Shown: positions 44,236 to 57,130, numbered from the stretch's first letter. The stretch: 64,000 nucleotides of DNA from Nocardioides psychrotolerans (GCF_900113685.1 NZ_FOQG01000010.1:1-64000); one strand, 5' to 3'. Translations and numbers: made by a program. Notes: generated by a model not told the origin, from the sequence alone.

Positions 44236-45528
44236 AAGCACACCGAGCACGTGTTCATCAGTGGTGACCTCAACGTCAACTACCTGGCCGACCGGCGTCG
44301 ACAGAACCCGGGGCTGCCCACGGATCGCCTCGGTGACCTGGTCAACTTCGACATGCCGCTCACCGGCTCGTTCAACCCCACGTCGCTGCTCGACTACGGC
44401 ATGTCGGTGAAGCGCAACGGCGGCCTGGTCAAGACCGACGCCAGCATCGTCAAGGGCTTCAACTCCGACCACTGGGCGATCCAGTTCACCTACCGTGCGA
44501 TCGACCTCTTCGAGACGGGTCCCCTGTTCAACGCCCCCGCCGGCGATCTCCACGACCGCCGCCGGACGCTGGATCGCACCGTGCGCGCCGTCCAGGACGC
44601 CGAGAGCGGTGACCTGGTGCGCATGGCGACCAGCCGCCTCGACGACCCGGACCTGCTGGGCGCACTGACGTCGGCGTACGCCGAGGGCGCCGCCGTGCAG
44701 GTGGTCGTCGGGGCCGGCACGCCGACCGCCGCGGAGCAGCAGCTCGAGAGCGCTCTGGGCATCGACCAGACACAGCCGTCGTGGCTGCGTCGCTGTGTCG
44801 GCAGCTGCCTGGGTGGCGCGGGCCGCCAGGAGGCCAACGTCGTCCTGGTCAGCCGCGCGGGCGGGACCACGGAGCTGACCATGATCTCCTCGGCCCCCTT
44901 CGAGGCCGGCAGCACCAGCCGCTCCACCGACGTCTTCCGTTCCTCCTCGGCCGCGGTCTACGCGACCTACGGCGAGGTCTTCTCGCGGATGTCGCTCGAC
45001 GCGACCGACACCGCCAAGGTGCGCACGGTCGCGATGGGCTCCGGCTACACAGCCCAGCTCTACCCGGTCCCTGCCCTGCCGTTCCGGGACCCGGTCCTCA
45101 AGGCCCTCAAGCCTGTCGGGTGCACCAACGCACGAGGCCTGCGCACCGACGACGGACGGACCAACATCCGGGTGGCCGTGCAGGCCTGGTCGGGCGAGCG
45201 TGGCCAGCGCGTGGCCACCCGGCTGGCGGCGCTGAAGCGCCAGGGGTGCGACGTCGTGGTCGTCGCTGGCCCCCACGTCCGTCAGGGCATCCGCTCGGTG
45301 CTCGCCGACGGGGGAGTCGGTGTCCGCACCTCCGCCGTGGGCCAGAACCTCCTCGTCGTGGACGGCCGATACGCCGGCAAGGCACGCGCCCACCTCGCCT
45401 TCACCGCCGGTCCCGGATGGACCGACCTGGGCGTGGGGAGCGACGGCGTCACGTTGGTGGCGTCCTACGCCAACGCGGTCAGCGCCTACCTCGACGGGTG
45501 GTCGCGCGCCTGGCAGCGCGGCGCATGA
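44236..45528 (+). pseudogene. 3' part of the secreted EEP gene with a PLD-like C-terminal region
   Basis: The fragment continues the protein with KHTEHVFISGDLNVNYLAD (metal-binding DxN) and VKGFNSDHWAIQF (SDH), the second half of the EEP active site. A C-terminal region of about 250 aa follows that looks PLD-like but lacks HxK motifs (for example SAYAEGAAVQVVVGAG and AWSGERGQRVATRLAALKRQG). It ends at TGA 45526-45528. No start codon with a good ribosome site begins this half, so it is probably silent. Joined with the 5' part it would make a protein of about 645 aa. Confidence 0.8.
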
Positions 45529-45640
45529 GAGGTCTCTTATCCCCACCATTCGGCCACAAGATCCACAAAACGGTAACAATCTGGGGCCGTGAATGCTGGT
45601 CTAGCGCAGAAAAGCAACTTTTTGGTAACGCGTGACTAAT

Positions 45641-45732
45641 GCCCCACGGGGCAGGTTCACTGGGTCAGGACAGCAGTTCCGAGGTCGTGATCGTCCCCCC
45701 CAACTGGGCAACCCGCCCAGGCAGACGATCAC
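45641..45732 (+). promoter_or_regulatory. Structured leader upstream of a hypothetical gene
   Basis: Three nested or consecutive stems are visible: GCCCC-AC-GGGGC (45641-45652), an outer 9-bp stem GTGATCGTC (45687-45695) / GACGATCAC (45724-45732), and inside it CTGGGC (45704-45709) / GCCCAG (45715-45720). The last stem ends just before the purine-rich GGGAGGAGGGG. I could not match it to a known riboswitch. DNA at 45541-45640 is only about 53% GC, likely holding the promoter. Confidence 0.5.
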
Positions 45733-45750
45733 ATCGCGGGAGGAGGGGTC

Positions 45751-46431
45751 ATGACCATCATCATCACCATCACGTGCCTCGCGGCGCTCACGGTCGGCAT
45801 CGTCTGGGCCGCATCGGCGCCCGCGTCGAGGCGCAGCCGGTCCCGCGACCTCGGCCGCCGCATGCGGCACGTGTCACGTCATCCCCAGCAGGTCAACTCC
45901 GGCGACATCGGGCGTCTCCTCGTCGCCGAGGGAGTGTCCTCCTCCGAGGCCCGCCTGGTCATCGACAAGGCAACGGCCCGTGGCATCAAGCCGTTCACGA
46001 TGCTGATGTGGATCCAGCAGTACGACGCCGGCACGCTGTCGGTCGTCGTCGCCGCCGATCTCGACCACCAGGACCTCCTCGTACACCTCGCGAACGGCAC
46101 CGTCCCCGACCTCCGCGAGCTGGCGCTGTTCGCCTCGCTCAACGGCCTGCCGATCGCGGCCCAGGCCATGCGCACCCCGGTCGGTGTCACCGTCGTCCGT
46201 GCTCCCTCCGTCACGCTGACCGGCCGTCCTCCGTCAACCGCGACCGCGCCCTTGCCGGCGATCTTCGAGCCCGGCGCCTGGCCGAAGTTCGAGGACCTTA
46301 TCGGTCAGGAGCTGCTCGCCGGGGACGTGCTCCCCGAGGACCTGATGGCCTGGGAGGTGACCGGTGCCGAGGTGATCGCGCCGCGCGACTGGCACATGGC
46401 CGAGCTCGACGACGACGACCTCGCCGCCTGA
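45751..46431 (+). CDS. Hypothetical membrane-anchored protein, 226 aa
   Basis: The protein starts at ATG 45751 with a strong ribosome-binding site (GGGAGGAGGGG). Residues about 2-22 form one hydrophobic helix followed by Arg/Ser-rich residues, so it is probably anchored with a cytoplasmic body. No family is recognised; the middle has a GRLLVAEGVSSSEARLVIDK segment, resembling a short helical repeat. The acidic end (AELDDDDLAA) is two bases from the convergent MBL-fold gene stop. Confidence 0.6.
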   Translation: MTIIITITCLAALTVGIVWAASAPASRRSRSRDLGRRMRHVSRHPQQVNSGDIGRLLVAEGVSSSEARLVIDKATARGIKPFTMLMWIQQYDAGTLSVVVAADLDHQDLLVHLANGTVPDLRELALFASLNGLPIAAQAMRTPVGVTVVRAPSVTLTGRPPSTATAPLPAIFEPGAWPKFEDLIGQELLAGDVLPEDLMAWEVTGAEVIAPRDWHMAELDDDDLAA

Positions 46432-46432
46432 C

Positions 46433-47113
46433 CTACCAGCCGCGCTCGCGCCACTGCGCGACGTGAGGTCGCTCGGTGCCGAGCAGCGAGTCGCCCCCGT
46501 GGCCGGGGTAGAACCAGGTGTCGTCGGGGAGCGTGGCGAAGACCTTCGTCTCCACCTCGCCGACCAGCTGCACGAAGGCGTCGGCGTCGCCGAAGGTGTT
46601 GCCGACGCCACCCGGGAAGAGCGAGTCGCCGGTGAAGAGGTGCGGGTGGCCCTCGGGGTCACGGTAGACCAGCGCGATCGACCCGGGCGTATGCCCGGCG
46701 ATCGCGATCACCTCGAGGGTGCAGGCGCCCACGGCCACGGTGTCTCCGTCGCCCACGGTGCGCGTGACCGGCACACCGGTCTGCTCCGTGATCGCGACCG
46801 CGTCGGGGGCGCCGGCCACGACCTCGGCGCCCGTCGCCGCCACGACCGCGTCCAGCGCGCGGTGGTGGTCCCAGTGCTGGTGGGTGGTCACGACCGTGGT
46901 CAGCCCGGCGTCCCCGATGAGGGGCAGGAGGGTGTCCGGCTCGGCGGCCGCGTCGATGAGCACCTGCTCGCCGTTGGCGCGGCAGCGCAGCACGTAGCAG
47001 TTGTTGGACGTCTGCTCGTCGACGGCCACCTTCGTGATCGTCAGGTGGGCCAGCTCGCGCACCTGCGCACCACCGCCGACCGTCACGTCTCCGGTGTAGC
47101 TCGAGTCCTTCAC
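46433..47113 (-). CDS. MBL-fold metallo-hydrolase
   Basis: The start is GTG at 47111-47113 (VKDSSYTG), overlapping the preceding stop (GTGA) and giving 226 aa. The metal-binding motif THQHWDHH (HxHxDH, about 97-104), His in AIAGHTPGS and Asp in FTGDSLFPGG are intact, and FYPGHGGDS supplies the last His. It resembles glyoxalase II-like hydrolases that act on thioesters. With a mycothiol-dependent-isomerase-like gene upstream it could act on mycothiol conjugates, which is inferred. Confidence 0.8.
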   Translation of the reverse strand: MKDSSYTGDVTVGGGAQVRELAHLTITKVAVDEQTSNNCYVLRCRANGEQVLIDAAAEPDTLLPLIGDAGLTTVVTTHQHWDHHRALDAVVAATGAEVVAGAPDAVAITEQTGVPVTRTVGDGDTVAVGACTLEVIAIAGHTPGSIALVYRDPEGHPHLFTGDSLFPGGVGNTFGDADAFVQLVGEVETKVFATLPDDTWFYPGHGGDSLLGTERPHVAQWRERGW

Positions 47114-47823
47114 CAGGCCTCCATCCTCGGCAGTGTGCCGTCGCTGCTCGTCAGTCCTCGTCCGTTGCCGCGTCCGGTCAGCCACCACCCCAGGTCGGCG
47201 GCAGTGCCCGAGACGACGCGGCCGGCGCTGCTGGGACCACCCTGCCAGGTGACGCCGATCTCCGTCGGTGCGACGGCGAACGACCCGTCCTCAGCGGGTC
47301 GGTCCACCAACGACGCCACCAGGAACATCGCGACGTCGAGCGGCCAGTCGGTGGGGGTGTAGTCCGCTGCCAGGTCGGCGTGGTGGATCTCCACCTCGCG
47401 CAGCCGCATGCCCGTCACGGTGTGGGCAGGAAACGTCCGGTCGCTGCCGCGGGTGCGCTCGACCATGACGTGGAGCCGGTCGTCGGGGACCAGGCCGATC
47501 GCGTCGACCAGCCCGGTGGTCGAGCCCATCAGGCGAGCGCGCAGCTCTGCCGGATCAGCAGCCGCCAGCTCGTCGATGTCGGCGTCCCGCCGCTCCTGCG
47601 ACTCATACATCGGGGGAACGTCGCCCTGGGCGATCCCGAGCAGCACGGCCGTGAGCGCCTCGGCGTTGAGGGCGAGGTGGGCGACCACGTGCCCCCGTGT
47701 CCATCCGGGCAGGCCGGAGGGCTCGGCGTACGCCCCGACGGGGAGGCTGTCGACCGTCCGGACGAGGCGGTGGTCGGCCGCGGTGAGCAGCTCGAGCAGC
47801 GCGGGACCTTTCAAGTCGTCCAT
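47110..47823 (-). CDS. Maleylpyruvate isomerase-family (mycothiol-dependent, DinB-like) protein
   Basis: The start is ATG 47821-47823 (MDDLKG), preceded by GAGGATGGGGG; a GTG six codons upstream is an alternative. The 237-aa protein has the DinB-like four-helix domain with PGWTRGHVVAHLALNAEAL (His in HVVAH, about 50-54) and a late REVEIHHADL. These give the three-His metal site of mycothiol-dependent maleylpyruvate isomerases. The C-terminal part matches the MDMPI C-terminal domain. The true reaction is uncertain. Its stop overlaps the MBL-fold gene start. Confidence 0.75.
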   Translation of the reverse strand: MDDLKGPALLELLTAADHRLVRTVDSLPVGAYAEPSGLPGWTRGHVVAHLALNAEALTAVLLGIAQGDVPPMYESQERRDADIDELAAADPAELRARLMGSTTGLVDAIGLVPDDRLHVMVERTRGSDRTFPAHTVTGMRLREVEIHHADLAADYTPTDWPLDVAMFLVASLVDRPAEDGSFAVAPTEIGVTWQGGPSSAGRVVSGTAADLGWWLTGRGNGRGLTSSDGTLPRMEAW

Positions 47824-47952
47824 GCCCCCATCCTCACCCACGCAGACCCGGGTGGGTGTGACGCAGTGGTCACGCCCGTGAAATCGTGGTGGTTGGGGCC
47901 GCGTGAGACTCTGGGACGTCGGCGCGCCAGGCTTGCGCAGACGCCTCGCGTG

Positions 47953-47968
47953 GCGAACACTTGTTCGA
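47953..47968. promoter_or_regulatory. LexA-type SOS box upstream of uvrA
   Basis: GCGAACACTTGTTCGA fits the actinobacterial LexA box CGAAC-N4-GTTCG, here with the conserved inner half-sites complete. It ends 40 nt before the uvrA GTG. DNA damage should therefore induce uvrA. Confidence 0.9.
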
Positions 47969-48007
47969 ACGCGGCACCATCTCAGACCTTGAGCCCGAAG
48001 GACGGCA

Positions 48008-51040
<3,033 letters not shown>

Positions 51041-51140
51041 CGGGCCGGAGCTGACGGGCCGGAGCTGCGGACCTCGCAGGTGGCTCTCTTCTGGTCAGTA
51101 GTCTTCTCTTCAACCAGTCCCGACGCTTCGAGGAGCACAG

Positions 51141-51620
51141 ATGGGCGCATCAGGGTTCAGTCGCCGCACGGCGCTGACCGGCGCGATGGGGCTCGGTGTC
51201 GGCCTGCCGGTGCTCGCGGGCTGCGGCGGGGACGACGCTCCGAGCAGCGCGAGCGACCCGGCGCCACCACCCGGCAGTCCCGGCGCCACCCTCGAGCCCG
51301 ACACACCGAGCGCGACCGCCACGTCCGAGGCGCCGACGGGTGGCTTCGCGTCCACCGCCGACATCCCAGTGGGTGGGGGCGGGGTCTTCGAGGAGCAGCA
51401 GGTCGTCGTCACCCAGCCGACCGCGGGGGAGTTCAAGGGCTTCTCCTTCGTCTGCACGCACTCCGGCTGCCCGGTCACCCAGGTCACCGACGAGATCCTC
51501 TGCCCCTGCCACGGCAGCAAGTTCTCCATCACCGACGGCTCGCCCACCGCCGGACCCGCGCCGTCGTCGCTCGAGCCGATGGAGCTCGTGATCGACGGCG
51601 ACAGCATCAGCCTCGCCTGA
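51141..51620 (+). CDS. Tat-exported Rieske 2Fe-2S lipoprotein, disulfide-type
   Basis: The 159-aa protein begins with SRRTALTGAMGLGVGLPVLAGCGG, a twin-arginine signal and a lipobox (LAGC), so it is probably an exported lipoprotein. A Pro/Ser/Ala-rich linker (about 30-70) follows. The Rieske domain has the full motif: CTHSGC (about 113-118) and CPCHGS (about 130-135), with both the cluster Cys/His ligands and the two Cys that form the disulfide. Its redox partner is unknown. A close paralogue follows 32 nt later. Confidence 0.85.
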   Translation: MGASGFSRRTALTGAMGLGVGLPVLAGCGGDDAPSSASDPAPPPGSPGATLEPDTPSATATSEAPTGGFASTADIPVGGGGVFEEQQVVVTQPTAGEFKGFSFVCTHSGCPVTQVTDEILCPCHGSKFSITDGSPTAGPAPSSLEPMELVIDGDSISLA

Positions 51621-51652
51621 GCCAGCCGACCCCCACCCTCCCGGAGGCACCG

Positions 51653-52072
51653 ATGTCCGATCGTCCCGCGTTCCATCCGACTCGTCGCATCGTCTTCCAC
51701 GGTCTCGGCGCCATCGGGGTGGCGGCCGCCCTCGCCGGCTGCGGAGGTGGCAGCTCGGAGCCGGCTGCCCGGGAGGCGACCGCTGGCGCCGAGCTCGCGA
51801 CGACTTCTGAGATCCCTGTGGGTGGCGGCCTGATCCTGACCGACCAGCAGATCGTGATCACCCAGCCCACCGAAGGAGAGTTCAAGGCCTTCACCGCCGT
51901 GTGCCCCCACGAGGGCAACACGGTGACCTCGGTCGAGTCCGGCACGATCGAGTGCAGCTTTCACGGCAGCTCGTTCAGCGCCGAGACCGGTGAGGTGGAG
52001 GGCGGTCCCGCCGGCTCCGCGCTCGCCGTCGTCGCGATCGATGTGCAGGGCGACAAGATCCTCGCTGCCTGA
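51653..52072 (+). CDS. Tat-exported Rieske-type lipoprotein lacking the disulfide
   Basis: The 139-aa paralogue has TRRIVFHGLGAIGVAAALAGCGGG (Tat-like Arg pair and lipobox) and shares the SEIPVGGG...QQ start of the domain. The cluster ligands are kept as CPHEGN (about 90-95) and CSFHGS (about 107-112). The two disulfide Cys of canonical Rieske proteins are replaced by Asn and Phe. This points to a lower redox potential or a looser fold than the neighbour. ATG 51653 is preceded by CCGGAGG. Confidence 0.82.
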   Translation: MSDRPAFHPTRRIVFHGLGAIGVAAALAGCGGGSSEPAAREATAGAELATTSEIPVGGGLILTDQQIVITQPTEGEFKAFTAVCPHEGNTVTSVESGTIECSFHGSSFSAETGEVEGGPAGSALAVVAIDVQGDKILAA

Positions 52073-52143
52073 TCGGCGCTCGGTCGTCGTGGCTGACACG
52101 CCACGACCGGGGGGCTGTCCCCGGCGTTCCGTAGGGTTGACCC

Positions 52144-54138
52144 GTGCCACCGTCCCGCTCCTCCCGATCCGCCCGCGGGCCGTTGTCCTACCGTCCCGAG
52201 CCGGGCTCCATCCCGACCCAGCCGGGGGTCTACCGCTTTCGCGACGCCAAGGGTCGGGTGATCTACGTGGGCAAGGCCAAGAGCCTGCGCCCACGACTCT
52301 CGTCCTACTTCCAGGACATCGGCAACCTGCACCAGCGCACGGCCACGATGGTCACCACCGCGGCGAGCGTGGAGTGGACGGTCGTCAACACCGAGGTGGA
52401 GGCGCTCCAGCTGGAATACAGCTGGATCAAGGAGTTCGACCCGCGCTTCAACGTCAAGTACCGCGACGACAAGTCCTACCCCTGGTTAGCCGTCACGGTC
52501 GGTGACGAGTTCCCCCGGGTGATGGTCGGCCGGGGGGCCAAGCGCAAGGGCACCCGCTACTTCGGGCCCTACAGCCACGCCTGGGCGATCCGCGAGACCG
52601 TCGACGTGCTGCTGCGGGTCTTCCCCATGCGCTCGTGCAGCAACGGCGTCTTCAAGCGCTCGGCCCAGATCGGGCGTCCCTGCCTCCTGGGCTACATCGG
52701 CAAGTGCTCCGCGCCCTGCGTCGGCCAGGTGTCGCCCGAGGAGCACCGCGCGATCGTCGACGACTTCTGCGACTTCATGGGCGGCCAGACACGGCCCTTC
52801 GTGCGGCGCATCGAGAAGGCGATGTACGCCGCTTCCGAGGCCGAGGACTACGAGCGTGCGGCCCGGCTCCGCGACGACCTTGGCGCGCTCGAGAAGGCGC
52901 TGGAGAAGCAGGCCGTCGTGCTCGGGGACGGGGCCGACGCCGACGTGATCGCACTCGCGGAGGACCCGCTCGAGGTCGCCGTACAGATCTTCTACGTCCG
53001 CGGTGGCCGCATCCGCGGGCAGCGTGGCTGGGTCGCCGACCGCGTCGGCGAGGGCGGCACGGCCGAGCTGGTCGACGACTTCCTGCTCCAGCTCTACGCC
53101 GGCGGCGAGGCCGACTCGATCCCGCGCGAGATCCTGGTGCCGGCGCTGCCACCCGACGTCGACACCTACGAAGCGCTGCTGAGCGACCTGCGGGGGAGCC
53201 GGGTGCAGATCCGGGTGCCACAGCGCGGTGACAAGAAGACGCTGCAGGAGACGGTGGCCCGCAACGCGGGCCAGGCCCTGGTCCTCCACAAGACCAAGCG
53301 GGCCAGCGACCTCACCACCCGCAACCGGGCGCTCGAGGAGATCCAGCTCGCGCTCGAGCTCGAGGAGGTGCCGCTGCGCATCGAGTGCTACGACGTCTCC
53401 AACCTGCAGGGCACCGAGGTCGTGGCGTCGATGGTGGTCTTCGAGGACGGCCTGGTCCGCAAGGGCGAATACCGCCGCTTCGTGATCAAGGGCGTCGACG
53501 GCCAGAACGACGTCGCCTCCATGCACGAGGTCATCACCCGACGCTTCCGCCGCCTGCTCGACGAGCAGGCGCGCAGCCAGCAGGTCTCGACCTCCAACGG
53601 TCCGATGCTGGTCGACCCGGAGACGGGCCGCCCGCGCAAGTTCGCCTACGCCCCGGGGCTCGTGGTGGTCGACGGCGGGCCGCCGCAGGTCGCGGCGGCC
53701 CAGCAGGCACTCGACGAGCTCGGCATCGACGACATCGCGATCTGCGGCCTCGCCAAGCGCCTGGAGGAGGTCTGGTTGCCCGGGCAGGAGGACCCGGTCA
53801 TCCTGCCGCGTTCCTCGGAGGGCCTCTACCTCCTCCAGCGGGTGCGCGACGAGGCACACCGCTTCGCCATCAACCACCACCGTTCGCGGCGTTCCAAGAC
53901 GATGGTCGAGAGCATGCTCGACGACGTGCCAGGGCTGGGCGAGGTCCGCCGCAAGACCCTGCTCAAGCACTTCGGCTCGCTCAAGAAGCTGCGCCTGGCC
54001 ACCGTCGAAGAGATCGCCATGGTGCCCGGCATCGGTGAGCGCACCGCCACCGCCATCAAGGACGCGGTCGCCCAGGCGTCGTCGACCGGCAAGACTGTCT
54101 CCGTCAACACGGCGACCGGAGAGATCGAGGAGTCATGA
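52144..54138 (+). CDS. uvrC: Excinuclease ABC subunit C
   Basis: The 664-aa nuclease makes both incisions in excision repair. It has an N-terminal GIY-YIG domain ([21 protein letters not shown], about 27-47), a UvrB-interaction (UVR) region near 205-235, the RNase H-like C-terminal nuclease domain (VVDGGPPQV with Asp) and a C-terminal helix-hairpin-helix ([17 protein letters not shown]). The start GTG 52144 gives a Ser/Arg-rich leader of about 15 residues. Its stop overlaps the rapZ start (ATGA). Confidence 0.95.
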   Translation: MPPSRSSRSARGPLSYRPEPGSIPTQPGVYRFRDAKGRVIYVGKAKSLRPRLSSYFQDIGNLHQRTATMVTTAASVEWTVVNTEVEALQLEYSWIKEFDPRFNVKYRDDKSYPWLAVTVGDEFPRVMVGRGAKRKGTRYFGPYSHAWAIRETVDVLLRVFPMRSCSNGVFKRSAQIGRPCLLGYIGKCSAPCVGQVSPEEHRAIVDDFCDFMGGQTRPFVRRIEKAMYAASEAEDYERAARLRDDLGALEKALEKQAVVLGDGADADVIALAEDPLEVAVQIFYVRGGRIRGQRGWVADRVGEGGTAELVDDFLLQLYAGGEADSIPREILVPALPPDVDTYEALLSDLRGSRVQIRVPQRGDKKTLQETVARNAGQALVLHKTKRASDLTTRNRALEEIQLALELEEVPLRIECYDVSNLQGTEVVASMVVFEDGLVRKGEYRRFVIKGVDGQNDVASMHEVITRRFRRLLDEQARSQQVSTSNGPMLVDPETGRPRKFAYAPGLVVVDGGPPQVAAAQQALDELGIDDIAICGLAKRLEEVWLPGQEDPVILPRSSEGLYLLQRVRDEAHRFAINHHRSRRSKTMVESMLDDVPGLGEVRRKTLLKHFGSLKKLRLATVEEIAMVPGIGERTATAIKDAVAQASSTGKTVSVNTATGEIEES

Positions 54139-55016
54139 CCGAGGAGACAGTGCCCCCGACCCGCGGTGAGCTGGTCGTCGTCACCGGGATGACCGGTGCC
54201 GGTCGCAGCACGGCCGCCAAGGAGCTCGAGGACCTCGGCTTCTACGTCGTCGACAACCTGCCGCCGACCCTCCTCCCGGATGTCGTCAAGCTGGTCGACG
54301 ACAGCCTCGGCCCCACCCAGGGCATCGCTGTCGTCGTCGACGTCCGCTCCGGCTCGTTCTTCCACACCCTGCACGCCAACCTTGCCCAGGGAGCCACCGG
54401 TCGGCGCACGACGCTGCTGTTCCTCGATGCCTCCGACGAGGTGCTGGTCCGTCGCCAGGAGGCGGCCCGCCGGCCGCACCCGCTGCAGGCGAGCGGCCGT
54501 CTCCTCGACGGGCTGCAGCGTGAGCGCGCCGTTTTGGCCGACCTGCGCAGCGACGCCGACCTGATGATCGACACCACGGCGCTCAACGTCCACCAGCTCA
54601 CCGACCGTGTGGCCGAGGCGTTCGGCACGGTGCACTCGACCCGCCTCAAGGTCAACATCGTCAGCTTCGGCTTCAAGTACGGCATTCCCGTCGACGCCGA
54701 CTTCGTCGCCGACATGCGCTTCCTGCCCAATCCCTTCTGGGTGCCTGAGCTGCGCGCCGGCACCGGGCGTGACGTCGGGGTCGCCGACTACGTCAAGAGC
54801 CAGCCCGGTGCCGCGGAGTTCCTCGACGGCTACGTCCCGGTGCTCGCGGGGGTCTCGGCCGGCTACCTGCGTGAGGGCAAGCGCTTCATGCGCGTCGCCA
54901 TCGGCTGCACAGGGGGCAGGCACCGCAGTGTCGCGATGAGCGAGGAGATCGGTCGACGGCTGATCGACCGGGGCCTGGAAGTGCGGGTCACCCACCGCGA
55001 TCTCGGGCGCGAGTGA
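54135..55016 (+). CDS. rapZ: RapZ-like nucleotide-binding protein
   Basis: The 293-aa P-loop protein has Walker A in [17 protein letters not shown] (about 17-33), a [10 protein letters not shown] segment following it, and the conserved C-terminal [18 protein letters not shown]. In E. coli RapZ controls the glmS regulatory RNAs; in actinobacteria the role is not settled. The uvrC-rapZ-yvcK-whiA order is widely conserved. It overlaps uvrC by 4 nt and yvcK by 4 nt (GTGA). Confidence 0.92.
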   Translation: MTEETVPPTRGELVVVTGMTGAGRSTAAKELEDLGFYVVDNLPPTLLPDVVKLVDDSLGPTQGIAVVVDVRSGSFFHTLHANLAQGATGRRTTLLFLDASDEVLVRRQEAARRPHPLQASGRLLDGLQRERAVLADLRSDADLMIDTTALNVHQLTDRVAEAFGTVHSTRLKVNIVSFGFKYGIPVDADFVADMRFLPNPFWVPELRAGTGRDVGVADYVKSQPGAAEFLDGYVPVLAGVSAGYLREGKRFMRVAIGCTGGRHRSVAMSEEIGRRLIDRGLEVRVTHRDLGRE

Positions 55017-55990
55017 CGGCGATGAGCGACCTTCGTGCTCAGTCGGTCGTCGCCTTCGGAGGCGGCCACGGGCTGTTCGCCTCCCTCTCGGCGTTGCGCC
55101 TGCTCGTCGACGACCTCACCGTCGACGACCTGACGGCAGTCGTCACGGTGGCCGACAACGGCGGCTCCTCAGGACGCCTGCGCGGTGAGTTCGGGGTGCT
55201 GCCCCCCGGCGACCTGCGCATGGCGTTGGCGGCGCTCTGCGGCGACGACACCTGGGACGTGACGTGGTCCCGGGTGCTCCAGCACCGCTTCGCCGGAGAG
55301 GGCGAGATGCGCGGGCACGTCGTCGGCAACCTCCTCATCGTCAGCCTCTGGGAGCTGCTCGGCGACCACGTCGACGCGCTCGACTGGATCGGGCGCCTGC
55401 TGGGTGCCAAGGGTCGTGTGCTCCCCATGGCCCTGACCCCGATGGTGATCACCGCCGAGGTGGCCGGGCTGCTCGACGACCCGGACGAGCTCGTCACGGT
55501 CCGCGGCCAGGTGGAGGTGGCCATCACCTCCGGCTCCATCTCCTCGATCGCCCTCGAGCCTGCCGACCCCACGGTCTGCCCCCAGGCGCTCGAGGCGATC
55601 CACGCAGCCGACTGGATGGTGCTCGGCCCCGGCTCGTGGTTCACCTCGGTGATCCCGCACCTGATGATCCCCGCCCTGAGGGAAGCGATCGTCACCAGCG
55701 TCGCTCGGCTCATCGTGGTGCTCAACCTCGAGGAGCAGCCCGGTGAGACGCACGGGCTCGGCCCGGGTGACCACCTCGCCGCCCTCATCGTGCACGCGCC
55801 GGACCTCGCGCCGGCCGTGGTGCTCGCCGATGCCCGGTGTATCGGTGACGAAGCTGCAGCCCTGGAGCGCACGGTCGCGTCCTACGGCGCCCGGCTGGTG
55901 CTCGCGGACGTCATGGCCGACGACGGGACGCCCCGCCACGACCCCGCGAAGCTCGCGGCTGCTTATGCACACATCATGAGCGGTGACTGA
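55013..55990 (+). CDS. yvcK: YvcK/CofD-like gluconeogenesis-factor protein
   Basis: The 325-aa protein has the CofD-like fold with VVAFGGGHGLFASLSALR (about 12-29), TVADNGGSSGRLRGEFG (about 44-60) and GNLLIVSLWE. The family binds UDP-sugars and affects cell-wall synthesis and carbon metabolism. The start is GTG 55013, overlapping the rapZ stop (GTGA); an ATG at 55022 is an alternative three codons later. It is followed 48 nt later by whiA, its usual neighbour. Confidence 0.92.
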   Translation: MTAMSDLRAQSVVAFGGGHGLFASLSALRLLVDDLTVDDLTAVVTVADNGGSSGRLRGEFGVLPPGDLRMALAALCGDDTWDVTWSRVLQHRFAGEGEMRGHVVGNLLIVSLWELLGDHVDALDWIGRLLGAKGRVLPMALTPMVITAEVAGLLDDPDELVTVRGQVEVAITSGSISSIALEPADPTVCPQALEAIHAADWMVLGPGSWFTSVIPHLMIPALREAIVTSVARLIVVLNLEEQPGETHGLGPGDHLAALIVHAPDLAPAVVLADARCIGDEAAALERTVASYGARLVLADVMADDGTPRHDPAKLAAAYAHIMSGD

Positions 55991-56038
55991 GCCGGGGGAG
56001 TGGTCGTCGGTTGTTGACTCCCGTGCAAGGATCACGCC

Positions 56039-57025
56039 ATGGCGATGACGGCCCAGGTCAAGGCGGAGTTGTCCAGCACCCAGATCACGAAGACCTGCTG
56101 CCGCAAGGCGGAGGTGGCCTCGATGCTGAGGTTCGCGGGCGGGCTCCACATCGTGAGCGGCAAGATCGTCGTCGAGGCAGAGCTGGACACCGGTGCGGCA
56201 GCCCGTCGGCTGCGCAAGGACATTGCCGAGGTCTACGGCCACGGCTCCGACGTCGTGATGGTGCAGGGCGCGGGGATCCGCAAGGGCAGCCGCTACATCG
56301 TCCGGGTGGTCAAGGACGGCGAGGCACTCGCGCGTCAGACCGGCCTGCTCGACCAGCGTGGACGCCCGGTGCGCGGCCTGCCTCCTGCCGTCGTCTCCGG
56401 CGGCGGCTGTGACGCGGTTGCCGCGTGGCGCGGTGCGTTCCTCGCCCACGGCTCCCTGACCGAGCCGGGGCGTTCGTCCTCGCTCGAGGTGACCTGCCCC
56501 GGCCCCGAGGCGGCGCTCGCCCTCGTCGGCGTGGCCCGACGCCTCGGCATCCAGGCCAAGGCCCGCGAGGTCCGCGGCGTCGACCGCGTGGTCATCCGTG
56601 ACGGCGATGCGATCGGTCAGCTGCTCACTCGCCTGGGCGCCCATGAGTCCCTGATGGCCTGGGAGGAAAGGCGCATGCGCCGCGAGGTCCGTGCGACGGC
56701 CAACCGGCTCGCCAACTTCGACGACGCCAACCTGCGCCGGTCGGCTCGTGCGGCCGTCGCCGCCGGTGCCCGGGTGGAGCGGGCCCTGGAGATCCTGGGC
56801 GAGGAGATCCCTGACCACCTCCAGCTCGCCGGCACGCTCCGCCTCGAGCACAAGCAGGCCTCCTTGGAGGAGCTCGGCCAGCTGCACGAGCCGGTGCTGA
56901 CCAAGGACGCGATCGCGGGTCGGATCCGGCGTCTGCTGGCGATGGCCGACAAGCGCGCCGAGGAGCTCGGCATCCCCGACACCGAGGCGTCCCTGACCCC
57001 CGAGATGCTCGCCGACGAGGTCTGA
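56039..57025 (+). CDS. whiA: Sporulation/cell-division regulator WhiA
   Basis: The 328-aa protein has the N-terminal LAGLIDADG-like fold ([23 protein letters not shown], given here as [18 protein letters not shown], and [13 protein letters not shown]) and a C-terminal helix-turn-helix region ([21 protein letters not shown]). WhiA regulates division and developmental genes in actinobacteria, even non-sporulating ones. ATG 56039 is used; the second Met two codons later is possible. It ends the uvrC-rapZ-yvcK-whiA run. Confidence 0.93.
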   Translation: MAMTAQVKAELSSTQITKTCCRKAEVASMLRFAGGLHIVSGKIVVEAELDTGAAARRLRKDIAEVYGHGSDVVMVQGAGIRKGSRYIVRVVKDGEALARQTGLLDQRGRPVRGLPPAVVSGGGCDAVAAWRGAFLAHGSLTEPGRSSSLEVTCPGPEAALALVGVARRLGIQAKAREVRGVDRVVIRDGDAIGQLLTRLGAHESLMAWEERRMRREVRATANRLANFDDANLRRSARAAVAAGARVERALEILGEEIPDHLQLAGTLRLEHKQASLEELGQLHEPVLTKDAIAGRIRRLLAMADKRAEELGIPDTEASLTPEMLADEV

Positions 57026-57130
57026 GGTCCCCTCGTCGTGTGACCGAGGTCCGTTACCCGTGCGTAGGTCGGGACGCGACGGCTCCAGCCCGTCTCCAGG
57101 CGATAGGGTCGCACTGACGCGGCCTGATGA

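Noticed and set aside
45641-45732. Leader tested by eye as a c-di-GMP, c-di-AMP or cobalamin riboswitch
   Set aside because: The conserved core sequences of those classes were not found; it is kept only as an unexplained structured leader.
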